Assembly: GCA_007449985.2 (NCBI GenBank)
Contig: VIIQ02000025.1
Span: forward strand, 1-64,000
Reading direction: 5' to 3'
DNA from: Desmodesmus armatus
Taxonomy: Eukaryota > Chlorophyta > Chlorophyceae > Sphaeropleales > Scenedesmaceae
Length of the DNA stretch: 64,000 nucleotides
In this document: positions 1 to 10,506 of the stretch, in pieces
How the letters are laid out: each line of letters starts with the position of its first letter
How positions within the stretch are numbered: position 1 is the first letter of the stretch
Program-made: the position numbers and the translations under genes
The notes under the pieces: generated by a model
Told to the model about the DNA's origin: nothing
Database searches by the model: none
What the model saw: the letters and a program-made list of their open reading frames with translations, nothing else

Positions 1-840
1 GGTCGACAGGGATAGGGCAGGCCAAGGGGAGGTCACAGGGGCAGACAGCAGCAGGAGCGCGTGGTTGAAGGGGAATGTGTGGGTGGGTGTGCAAAGCCAA
101 CTGCCGAGCATCAAGTAGTGTTCTTCACACCGCCTTGGAACAGAGCCTTTATGTTACGGAGTTGTTTTGGCCTATACAGAGGTGCACAAGCAGGGGGCAT
201 TCCATCACCTGGTGACAGGGGCTCGTGCAGTTGGAGTACAGATGCAGCTGTAGTGGCGGGCGGATTCCAGCACGAACGAATTACTGCAACGGGGCTTTCA
301 GACCATACCAAAGACTCGGACTCAGCCCTTGACAACATATCTGTGATTGACGGGCTGCACCCCACCCTACGCCAGCACTGGCACATGCTGGCCGTGACTT
401 GGCAGCAGCAGGCCTAGTGCAGCACCTGGGCAGAGAGTTCTGTAGGGTTCAGGTCCGGGGTGGGGGGTACTCAGTGCCCAGCAGGCAGTGTTTGCCCAGT
501 ATTTATGGCCCTGACGAGCAGTCAAGGACGGACAAGTACAGGATAAAGAGCTGCTTACTAGGGTTTGGTACGGCACTGGCATGGTTCCTCTGACGGCCCT
601 GGGTGGGCATAGAGGGGGGGGGGCATACAGGTGTGCATGCACGGGTGCTGAAGGGGGGGAGGGGGGGGGGGGGTTCTGCTATGGGGTTCAGGGGGGGTGG
701 TTTTGCGGTGCAGCCCCTGAGCGACAGGTTGGTGTGAGGCCGGGCCCGTGCATTGCGGCAGGGCAAAGCACAGAGAGGATACAGAGTATCTGCTGACAGT
801 AGGAGTATGGCTGCCCTGCGTCGTGGTGTTGCTGCTGCAG
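1..840. other. Upstream sequence of the complex I gene; no exon identified
   Basis: The mitochondrial presequence and first roughly 50-70 mature residues of the 51 kDa subunit should lie upstream of position 841, but I could not find them here in any frame. A short in-frame run starting with ATG at 807 ([12 protein letters not shown]) looks like a mitochondrial presequence. It runs straight into the exon at 841 without a clear splice and then hits a stop, so I do not call it. G-homopolymers occur near 616-625 and 653-674. Nothing else is recognisable. Confidence 0.4.
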
Positions 841-3800
841 GGTGCTGAGAGCCGTGTGACTGGTACCGCACCAAGGACCTCATCACTAAGGTGAGGGGGA
901 GGACAGCAGCAGCAGTTGAGAAGAGGCGCAGCAACAGTAGCAGGGCAGGAGCAGCAGCAGCAGAACAGGAGCTATATAACGTGGAGGTGGAAGCAAGCAG
1001 CAGCCAGTCGAGCAGCAGCAGCGAGAAGAGTAGCAAGAGATACGGCAGCAGCAGCAGCAGCAGTGCAGCAGCACCTGCAGCAACACACAGCAGCAACCGC
1101 AACAGTGTTTGGGCATTGAGTGTTGCCAGCTGTGCAGAACGGTTCATTAGGCAGGGGGCAGCATTGGGGGGTGGGGGGAGTTGCAGCAGCAGCACCAGCA
1201 GCAGCTGAAACAGCAGCAGATGTGGCAACAGCAACAGAAGCAGCAGCAGCAGCAGCTCCCTGCAACAATGTTGTCGATTTCCATCGCGGTGTCAGCAGAA
1301 GCAGCAACAGTGCTGTACTGCAGTACCAACAGCACCAGCAATCTCATTCAGCAGCAGCAGCAGCACTAGTTTATACGTCCAGCAAAGCCTTGTCAGTCCA
1401 CAGCGCAGCGGCACCATTTTTGTGCTCACCCCCCCCCCCCCCTTCTGCTGCTGCTGCTGTTGCTGGTGTGTGCCTGCAGGGCTCTGACTGGATTGTTGAC
1501 CAGATGAAGAAGTCAGGGCTGAGGGGTCGTGGTGGTGCAGGCTTCCCTTCAGGACTGAAGGGAGCTTCATGCCAAGGTGAGTGATTCGGTTCATGTTTTG
1601 GGGGGGGGGGTCTACACAGGACGCCACTGACACCTAGTCCCATGCATGTTGTCCTCTGTGACCTTCCTTCTTCTTGTGGCAGTTGGTGATCACTGCCATG
1701 CCCTTTGTGGCTATCACTCAATGACCTATCATCTCCCGCTTCTTACACCCTGCATGCCTGCCCTTTGTCACGTGAGCTGTGCCCAGGTATCTGATGGCCG
1801 CCCGAACTACCTGTTGTGAATGCTGATGAGTCAGAGCCCGGCACCTGCAAGGACAGGGAGATCATGAGGCACGAGCCACACAAGCTGGTGGAGGGATGCC
1901 TCATCGCAGGAGTGGGCATGAGGGCACGCGCGGGATACATCTACATCCGGTGGGTGGAGGCAGCAGGGGGGATGCAAAGGAGTGTGAGGGGGGGGGGGAG
2001 GGGCACTGATCAGGCAGATGCGCCGCCGGTCTTTGGGGGGGGGGGTCACCTGTTTGGTTGGAGGCGCGTGCAGGATACATCTACATCCGGTGAGAGGGGG
2101 TGCAGAGGGGTGCAACTGGGGGGGGGGGGGGGAGCCTGCGGGTATGTGAGGCACTGACCAGTCAGATGCGCTGCCGGCTGTGGGAGCAGGCCAACTGGGT
2201 CAAGGGGCGAGGATAGCCGTAAGCCTTTGCGCAGTGGCATTCACTCATCTTGGAATGTCTACGTCACAGTCACTGTGTTCATGCAGAGGTGTTGCAAAAG
2301 GCATTGCTCGCACTCCCTCTCCTTTCCTGACCTCCCGGCACCATGCCCCCCCCCTCCCCACCCCACCCACCCCACCCCCCTCTTACAGTGGTGAGTTTGT
2401 GAATGAGCGCAAGGCTGTGATGACCGCCATCGCTGAGGCCTACAAGAAGGGATACCTGGGCAAGAACGCATGCGGCAGTGGATACGACTTTGACCTGGCA
2501 GTGCACTACGGGGCGGGAGCCTACATCTGTGGGGAGGAGACGGCTCTCATTGAGTCACTGGAGGGCAAGCAGGTGGGCATGTCTGTGTGTGTGTTGATGG
2601 GGGGGGCCTTGATGGGAAGGGAGGGGGGCAATGCAGCTGTGTGTTGCTGTGTGCCCTCCAGAGTCGCCATAGCTGAAGGCTTTTGTTTGCGTGTATGACA
2701 TCCGCAGTTGGCAGGGGCATTCGAACCGGGTCCACAATCGGCATCTCCTTGCCATACTGCCTGGCATGCACTTTCCCTCCCGCTGTTTCACCCCTACCCA
2801 CCCCACACCTTTCCACACAACTGTTGCCATTCTTCTCACGCTGCCACCCTCCCTTCTACCTACTGCAGGGTAAGCCCCGGTTGAAGCCCCCATTCCCTGC
2901 CAACGTTGGCCTGTATGGCTGCCCCACCACCGTCACCAACGTTGAGACAGTGGCAGTGTCCCCCACCATCCTGCGGCGTGGTCCCGATTGGTTCAGCAGC
3001 TTTGGCCGTCAGAACAACAGCGGCACCAAGCTGTTCTGCATCAGTGGCCACGTGAACAGGCCCTGCACGGTGGAGGAGGAGATGAGCATCCCACTCAAGG
3101 AGCTTATTGAGAGACACGCAGGTACGGGGAAGGGGGGGGTGGAGGGGGAGACAGGATGGGGGGGGATCGGGGTTTGGGGGGGGGGGGCGAATGCATTGGG
3201 TTGTATGGGGTGGTACGTGTGGTGGGTGATGTGCAGGTGAAGTGGGGTGTGTCTGTGAGAAGGGGCGGAGAGAAGAGGGCACCTGCAGAGGTTGGGGTGG
3301 AGCGTCATGTGGTCCTATCATCACGGCGGCATGACAGGGATGAATAGTGTAGTTTTTGTTGCAAGACCGCACAGGACCGCACAACAAGAGTGTGTGATGC
3401 CCCTCCTTGCTGCAACACCCAGAAGGATCATATCCAAGTGTTGCAACCTGCGGCTGCTTGTTTTGCAACCTGCGGCTGCTTGTTTTGCAACCTGGGCTGC
3501 TTGTTTTGTGGACACCTTCTGTGCTTCAGGTGGTGTGAAGGGTGGTTGGGACAACCTGCTGGCCATCATCCCTGGTGGTTCATCAGTGCCGCTGCTGCCA
3601 CAGAAGATCTGCGACACAGTGCTCATGGACTACGACGCACTCAAGTGAGACAGGGAGGGGGGGGCAGACACATGTGGGGAGCAGCACATGCACTTCACAT
3701 ACAGGCATCTTCATGCACTTGCACATGCCTGAAGGCGGTCAGATCGGAGGGCAGTGAGGGGGGGGAGCAGCGTGGTGAAGAGACAGCACTGGGGGGGGGG

Positions 3801-5801
3801 GGGGGGGGGGGGGGGGGGGTGCAGGAAATTTTTGCCGCACCAAGTTGCTTGCTCTGTGCGACATCATGACATGTGCTGTTTGGGGCATGTGGGTGTACTG
3901 CTGAGGCTTGTCATTTCTGACTCTGTTGTGTTGCTCTGTTCATGTGGCTGTGTGTCTGCAGGGCGGAACAGAGTGGTCTGGGCACAGCAGCTGTGATTGT
4001 GATGGACAAGAGCACAGACGTGATCGATGCCATTGCAAGGTGGGCACTGTGCATCGTATTCATCTTCCTGGCGGTGTGGATTGGGCGCTAGAGCTTTTGC
4101 AGTGACTGTGATTCGGGTTGTGCAGCACAAGCACTGCGACCAGTTTGCAGTTTTGCAGAATTCGGTCGTCCCACTGGACTTGGCTATGCTTACACTCTCA
4201 CTTGCTGTGTCTCGTTCTTTGACCCCATCATTGTGTGTCCGTCTGCGATACTGTCAGGCTGTCTTACTTCTACAAGCACGAGAGCTGTGGTCAGTGCACA
4301 CCCTGCCGTGAGGGCACTGGGTGGCTGTACGACATCATGACGCGCATGACCAAGGGGGACGCGCGCGTGGAGGAGATTGACATGCTCTGGGAGATCACCA
4401 AGCAGGTGGGTCTTTTGGGGGAGGGGGGGGTGACGTCATGGGGGCATGCAGTCCTTCACGAGGCCAAGACAGCTTTCACAGTATGCGGGTGATAGGTGGA
4501 AGGGGCTGCTATCTGGGGGTGGGAGAGGGTGGCTGTTACCTGTGGTCTTGCTAGCTTGGGTAGGGTTCAGGGGCTTTTGGGGAAGAAAATGTTACACGCA
4601 GACACATTCGCCACACATCAATGGCATTGCCTGGCAGGGTTGAACCGGTTGAAACACTAAGGTGAGGAAAAACCCCGATCCGTCAGTGGTTTGCACCACC
4701 TACACCAGATAGTAGCCTGATTCAAAGCAAGACAGCAAAGGAGACTTCGTTGACATCCTGAGGCAACACGACAACCTTGTACAGAAGTGGGAAGCAAACA
4801 GCTAGGATCCAGCAGGCAGCAACACCAAGAAATACCCCTTGTCAGGTCAGATACCCAAAGTCAGCCCAAGAAGGCGCGCCCGGCGCACGTTCATCTTGTA
4901 CAGAGTGTATGCCAACGCAGACTGCTCTCCATGTTGAAACACTGATCTTTTGGGTGTCCAGGGTCTTGTGGGTGTCTCAGGGGTCTTGTCACAGACACAC
5001 ATTGTGTTTAGCACTGCTGTTTGAGGGTGAAGTGGGGGGCTGCTGGTTGAACTGCAGCACTCCACAGTGCTTCGGGCAGGCAAGAACGGCGCTCCAAAAG
5101 CAACGCCAAGCCATGCCGTAGCTCGCTCGGGCATGGCAGGCAACAAATACTGCATGTACATGTTTTTCAGCCATGCATGATTGAGCTACAGCCGCACGCC
5201 TTCTATGCTTGTGCTGGGTTGCGTGTCAAGCGGGTTCTTGTTTGCTTGAGTGGGGGGTGGGGCTCTTATAGTCAGTGGGTGTCGGTCCCAGTGTCAGTAG
5301 TAGTCAGCCCTGAACGGTTTTGATGTTGGCACAGCGCTCTTTTCACTGTGTTTACGCAGCAGGTTCCACGTGTGGCCTCGTTTGGCAGAGGCTGACAGTG
5401 CATGTGCTGCTGCTGCTGCTGTGACAGATTGAGGGCCATACCATCTGTGCACTGGGTGATGCTGCTGCCTGGCCTGTGCAAGGACTCATCAGGCACTTCA
5501 GGTGAGGAGGAGGGGGGAGTGGCGGCTGATGATATGGGTGTGGGAGTGTGTCGCATTGCGTGGTGCTGGGCCTGCTGGTGAGCTAGACCGATGTAGTTGT
5601 GCAAGTGATGGCTGCACTGGTTAGCTCACTGGCTTGTGTGCATCTACAATGCCTTGCATACTGATGGCAGGGCTCGTACCACAGAGGTTGAGCTGACTCT
5701 GTTGCTGCTGTCCATTTTGCTGCCCTCAACTGTGTGTTGACAGGCCTGAGATGGAGGACCGCATCAAGCACGCAGGACAGGAGCGCATTGCTGCAGCATA
5801 G
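841..5801 (+). CDS. NUO6: NADH:ubiquinone oxidoreductase 51 kDa subunit (complex I, NDUFV1/NuoF type), 5' end missing
   Basis: This subunit binds NADH, FMN and the N3 [4Fe-4S] cluster in the matrix arm of mitochondrial complex I. Exons: 841-890, 1480-1576, 1787-1949, 2399-2572, 2869-3121, 3530-3644, 3962-4039, 4258-4405, 5428-5501, 5744-5801. Visible motifs are the FMN/NADH glycine loop GRGGAGFP (second exon), [13 protein letters not shown] (2399 exon), [15 protein letters not shown] (2869 exon), the cluster ligands [10 protein letters not shown] (4258 exon) and the fourth cysteine in HTICALGD (5428 exon). It ends [19 protein letters not shown], close to plant orthologues. The first three exons each need missing bases restored to keep frame: one in exon 1, two in exon 2, one in exon 3. 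Later exons are clean. A decayed gene is possible, but conservation elsewhere favours assembly indels. The gene name follows Chlamydomonas usage. Confidence 0.9.
891..1479 (+). repeat. CAG-dense first recognised intron of the complex I gene
   Basis: The intron between the exons ending at 890 and starting at 1480 consists largely of CAG/CAA-like triplet runs (for example 904-912, 1050-1062, 1235-1254, 1350-1367). Long overlapping open frames of polyA, polyS and polyQ result on both strands. They are by-products of the repeat and not genes. A C-run (about 1430-1442) precedes the 3' splice site. Confidence 0.7.
1927..2185 (+). repeat. Tandem duplication copying an exon end plus its 5' splice site
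   Basis: The exon end GGATACATCTACATCCG followed by GT (1933-1951) recurs at about 2074-2092. Similar sequence follows both copies: a G-rich stretch, then a segment containing CACTGATCAGGCAGATGCG (near 2003) in one copy and CACTGACCAGTCAGATGCG (near 2152) in the other. The second copy lies inside the intron. The unit is about 140 bp. Confidence 0.8.
3439..3510 (+). repeat. Three tandem copies of a ~23-bp unit in a complex I intron
   Basis: The core TTGCAACCTGCGGCTGCTTG is repeated twice with TTT spacers, and a third copy differs slightly (TTGCAACCTGGGCTGCTTG). It sits just upstream of the 3' splice site at 3529. Confidence 0.75.
3791..3819 (+). repeat. G29 homopolymer in a complex I intron
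   Basis: An uninterrupted run of about 29 G lies in the intron between exons 3530-3644 and 3962-4039. Its true length is likely uncertain because such runs are poorly sequenced. Confidence 0.8.
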
Positions 5802-6136
5802 ATCAACAGCAAAGAGCAGTAGCTGTGTGGAGTTCTGTGTTTGCTGGCCAGACAGCAGCAGCCCCTGCAGTCAGCCAGCCCGGGTTGAGTTGTTGGCAGT
5901 TGTAGCGCAGCTGCTGATGCACTGACAATGCTGTGTGACAGGCGCATGCGATTGTCGCTTTCTACTACACTCGGCCAATTGCTGCAAGTTATCTGCGGTT
6001 CTCCTTTTACTGAGAGGCTTGGCGGCACATATAGTAGTAGTACATGTCAGTACAGTCTCTATGGTGGCTGCGTCCCTACGCCAGAGACAGCTTGTTGTTT
6101 ACCAAAGCACATCACATGCAGGGTTGTGTGGTGCTG

Positions 6137-6333
<197 letters not shown>

Positions 6334-6377
6334 TATTGCGGTCGTGCTGTGTGTGTCTGGTTCTAGCCTACGGTTGA

Positions 6378-6382
6378 TGTAA
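6378..6382 (+). promoter_or_regulatory. Candidate TGTAA poly(A) signal, complex I gene
   Basis: TGTAA is the usual poly(A) signal of chlamydomonadalean algae. This one is 577 bp past the stop codon, just after the GT repeat. No transcript evidence is available. Confidence 0.4.
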
Positions 6383-6736
6383 CAGTAGACGGATTTGATT
6401 GTCAGCAGGTGGTCAGTACTGACGATTTTGATGCAAACTGCCATCAGCCATGCTGTTGACATCATCATGTTTGTATATGCTGGACAAATTTGCCCCAGAC
6501 ACAACGGGCGATGACAGTTGTCTGCATGAACAGTCTCACGCTCTGTCAGGCTGTGATCCTGCTGCAATCGAGTTGTACTCCCTTGGAGGATGGTTTCTGC
6601 TCATTCAGGCAGAACAGAAGTATCAGCTGTGATGTGTGCTGTGCTGACATGTTCCATCCGGCCCTAAACCCTGATACTGCAAAGCACCAGCTGCCTGCTA
6701 CTCGCGGAGGCTTGTTGGCAAGCTTCTTCGTGACCC

Positions 6737-6741
6737 TTACA
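6737..6741 (-). promoter_or_regulatory. Candidate TGTAA poly(A) signal, coiled-coil gene
   Basis: TTACA on the plus strand reads TGTAA on the minus strand, about 615 bp beyond the stop codon at 7356. It is the nearest one I noticed. Confidence 0.3.
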
Positions 6742-7355
6742 TGGATGCAGGTCGACATCATGCAAACCAGTCGTACCCATCATAAGGTAGCTGCTGCTGT
6801 TTGCACCTCTACATACCCTCCCCTGTACCACCCCCACCCCTATGCCAGATGCACATGCTTGCCCCTTGGCCTGCCTGCATTTCACCAACAGATTCACACC
6901 AGCACACCTGAAATAAAACTGGCTACAATGTTTTGAGCAGACGCAGCCTGGCTGTCAAACATGCTACATCAAGGGCCGACACATCAATATGAAAGCTATC
7001 ACTTTTTGATACATGCCGTAAACTAAGCCTTGAGTAGGTAGTGCAGCAACTCCCCACTGCCAACAGTGTTCAGGAGCATGAAGATGGGTAAGGGGCAGGA
7101 TGGACCTGCGCTGACTGGGTGAATGTGTGTTGGCAGCAACCCAATGCACGCTCATGCTGCCAGCCACCATAAGTCAGACAATGGAATGCATATGTGCATT
7201 CCACAAGGAAAGGACACCAGCAAAGCAACACAGAAACACTTTGACACAGCCAAGCAAGGGAAACGACCCACAGCGTTGCTGTACTGCCACCCCCCTCGAA
7301 CCATCAGCACATACAAACACCACCTACACAGTAACCACCGCACACGCTCCTCTCA

Positions 7356-8393
7356 TCAACCCCTCCAAGACCTCTTCTCCAGCTGTGCAAAGGCCCAATC
7401 CAGCTCAGCCTCCGACACATACCCCCCTGCCTTGTAGCGGTCAATCACCTGAGCAGACAGGGGGGCGAGTAGAGGGGGGGGGGGGGGGAAGGGCAGCATA
7501 CGGAAAGGTTGGGACACGAGATGGGAGGAAAGGGAGGAAAGACCAACTGGACAGCAGCCGCGATTGTGAGCATGCGCATGCGCTGCGCTCATGTGATGAC
7601 GTGCCTCTGGGGTGCTAAGTGAAGCAGGTCTGAAAGTTGCAGTGAGTGCAAGGCTGAAACCCCCTCCACCCACCCTACTGAACCTCCAGGACGGTCTGAC
7701 CCTGCAGACCACCCCCTTCCCCCAAACACAAACCTTCCCCCCTCTTCCAGACAGCCCCCACCCTCCCCACCTTGTGCACGTCAGCCAGTGCTGCCGCGTC
7801 CTCAGCAGCGATGCGTGCGCGTGCCTCAGCAATGCTGTCACCGGCACCGCGGCGGATGCGGCTGCGTGCAGCAGACACTGAATCATAAGCCTGCTGGCGC
7901 AGACGCTCACGAGCCTCCTGTGGTGACGCAAGACACACAAACCAAGAGACACAGCAGCGAAACAACTCAGTGCTGACTTCTGTGAAGCACATCCGGCATG
8001 CGCCTTAACAATTTGCAGGTGTGATAGTGCACAGAACAACGGTCTAACAGCACAGCATACACATGTTGCATACGCACAGCCCTCAAACCGGGTAACACCT
8101 GACAGTCAGAAGGGGCTTCATGTTGCTGCTGCTAAGTGCTGCTGAGGGAAAACAGCAAGGAGAAACTTGTGCGCGCACCTCTATTGACTCCTTGGCCCTG
8201 TAGTCTGCCGCGCGCCCCGCTGCTGCTGCTGCTGCCTCCACCTCAGCAACACGCTGCCTGGCGTCACGCAAACTCTTCTCCCAGGGAGCCTCGTAGCCAC
8301 CAGCACCACTGCTGCTGCTGCTGCTAGCTCCGTAGGTGCTGCTGGTGTCACTATAGTTGCTGCTGCTGCTGCTGGGTGCAGCGGGTGTGTAAG

Positions 8394-8426
<33 letters not shown>

Positions 8427-10154
8427 GGGTGGGGCTGCTGCTGGTGGAGGTTGTCGGCTGTGAACGATCGCGGGCATAGTGGTAGAACCCACTGTTGCTG
8501 CTGCTGCTAGGCTGAGAGGCAGGCTGTGCGGGGGCGCTGCTGCTGCTGTTTGGGTTGAGCATGTTCATGATCTCTGCCTGCTGCTGCCCAATCTTCTCAG
8601 CCAGTTTTGAGGCGAGGGCAAAATTCACTGTGGCCCTGGTGCTGGCCTTGGACAACACATCCTGCACAGAAGCCTTCTCCTGCAGGGTGGTGGGGGGTGG
8701 GGATGGTAGGAGGGAATGAGGGAGGGAGAAGATAAGGTAGGAAGGGGAAGGATTTGACGGGCTAGCGGCGCAGGCAATTGCTGGGATGTGCAGTCCAGGC
8801 TTATTGGTTGCAAAGCAACTCATTCCAATAACGAACAAAGCTCCATGAGTACATGATGGAACAGGCTGCTGCTGCTTCTGCTGCGGCGGAGCCGATTGTA
8901 GCGGCGGCTGCAGCTGCTGCGGCACGAATTCGTCTTCTGCAACCGCACCAGCAGCACCAGCCAACCAGACTAAGGTGCTCCTGAACAACCTTTCTCGTAC
9001 CTGCAGCACCCTCCTGGCCCCATCATCGTCCCCCTCCTGAACCTTGTTCACGGCCAACTGCTCTAGTAGGCGGACCTGCAGGGATATACAGTGGCACGAG
9101 GGACGAGGGGTGTTCGTGGACACACTGGGAACAAATGAGTGAGTAGCGTGTGTGGCGTTGACGGTGGCTGCCACACCGAGCACAACACCTTGGGTGTTGC
9201 AATGCATCTGTTCAGGTGCCAGTTCTGTTCAAGTGCCCCACACCGCTGCCGAATACGTACAGTGACGTAACACACTGTCACAGCTTGACTTTGCCACATC
9301 GGCTTGCGAAATGCACGTCGCCTACTTGGCATGTGCAGCACTAGCGCACGCAAACTCCGTGTGCTCCACCACCCCGCCACCCCTAAACCCCATGACACCC
9401 CCCACCCCCCACCACAGTGTCCACCCACCATTTCCTCCAGCTTGACCACTGTGCGGGCGCACTCCTCACCCACACGCACAGCCTCATCACGCTCAGTCTC
9501 AAGCAGGCGCAGGTCGTCAGTCAGACGAGACACGGAGGGGGCATCAGCAGGACCTGTCAAAACAACCAGGGGGGAGGCATGCAGCGTGGCGAGGCTTTGA
9601 GCAACTTCCTGGCAAGCCAAGGAAAGATAGCATGGCAATTGAAGTTGCTACTTCACATGACGAGCTGCACACTCTGCCCACGCCCAGCATGCCGCCTGCT
9701 CTGCACTGTGCAACTGTGGAGGACAGCATGGGGCACTGCAAGTTTAGGACAACGAGGTACTGCTTGTCATGTGTTTCAGATAGACGGCACAATCCAAACT
9801 TCATCAGGCAAGGCCGCAACGTGCATGCAGGTTCCTGGGATGTGTGCATGCGTATCCTTGCAGTCTCAACAGCACAGATGCCAAACCATCTAGGGTCAAG
9901 GAATGAGATCCATTCAAGTACTGCTTACGCATTAGTTGAGTCACACAGCATCACACAATTTCGTCTGCTGTGTGCACCCTCCATTGCCACTGCCACAGAG
10001 CATCCAGCAGTGAACACTCCAGACACCCACCTGCTGCCCGAACGATAGACCGCCTCGCATGCACAACCGGACGCCTAGAGACTGCATGGGGAGCTGACTG
10101 GCGCCTTGCACAGGTCAGCCGAGTGCTGGATTGGCGAACAGCCAGCGACAGCAT
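7356..10154 (-). CDS. Plastid-targeted coiled-coil protein, function unknown (354 aa)
   Basis: Exons in transcript order: 10154-10031, 9553-9429, 9075-9001, 8679-8179, 7917-7771, 7448-7356. Lengths sum to 355 codons with no frame break. The first 41 residues (start MLSLAVRQSSTRLTCARR) are rich in Arg, Ser and Ala with no acidic residue, typical of a chloroplast transit peptide. Heptad-like helices follow (around RLLETERDEAVRVGEECART and RLLEQLAVNKVQEGDDDG). Next comes a Ser-rich low-complexity linker in the fourth exon, then Ala/Arg-rich helices in the fifth exon and a short acidic C-terminal helix (SEAELDWAFAQLEKR). I do not recognise the family. A plastid structural or assembly role is only a guess from the architecture. 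It is divergent from the aldo/keto reductase, 352 bp apart, so the two may share a promoter region. Confidence 0.8.
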
Positions 10155-10506
10155 GGATGGTCACGGAATGCACTGATTGCTTTTGCGGTGAAGGGGTTTT
10201 GCAAGTGTTTTAGCCCTGACAATCAACAATATGCGGTTGTCAATGGATAGCGCAAAGGCTTGGAAGGTGACTGTGAGGTGGTTGGGTGACCTGACGATCT
10301 GTCTCCCACCCTCAACCTCCGACGCAATTGACCATTGGAGTTGAACTCCGCTGTGCAATGCAGCACACATAGTGCACACACGGCTTGGTTACGTTGTTTC
10401 AGCTTGGCTTCTATTCAGTCCCTTTGTTGTCCAGCCCTGTCCCACTCAGCTTGATCTTGTGAAGCGCAATCAGTTGAGCTCAAGGCGCAATCAGTTGACT
10501 GCAGCC
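10155..10506. promoter_or_regulatory. Shared divergent promoter region
   Basis: These 352 bp separate the start codons of two divergent genes whose products are both predicted to be plastid proteins. It must hold both 5' UTRs and promoters. I see no clear TATA box. An in-frame ATG at 10372 would extend the reductase, but that extension looks like translated UTR. Confidence 0.4.

Noticed and set aside
807..842. ATG with [12 protein letters not shown] as start of the complex I protein
   Set aside because: It looks like a presequence but runs into a stop and would skip a conserved ~50-residue N-terminal region. Left unassigned.
503..1347. Long polyLeu/polyCys/polyAla frames on the minus strand opposite the complex I intron
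   Set aside because: They are antisense translations of CAG runs; the plus-strand exon chain explains the region.
2683..2770. Minus-strand GGTTCGAATGCC, similar to a tRNA T-loop
   Set aside because: The flanking five bases cannot form the T-stem, and no acceptor or anticodon arm can be drawn.
10372..10506. In-frame N-terminal extension of the aldo/keto reductase (start at 10372)
   Set aside because: Hydrophobic and basic residues are not transit-peptide-like in the right order, and it lies in the divergent promoter; 10507 was preferred.
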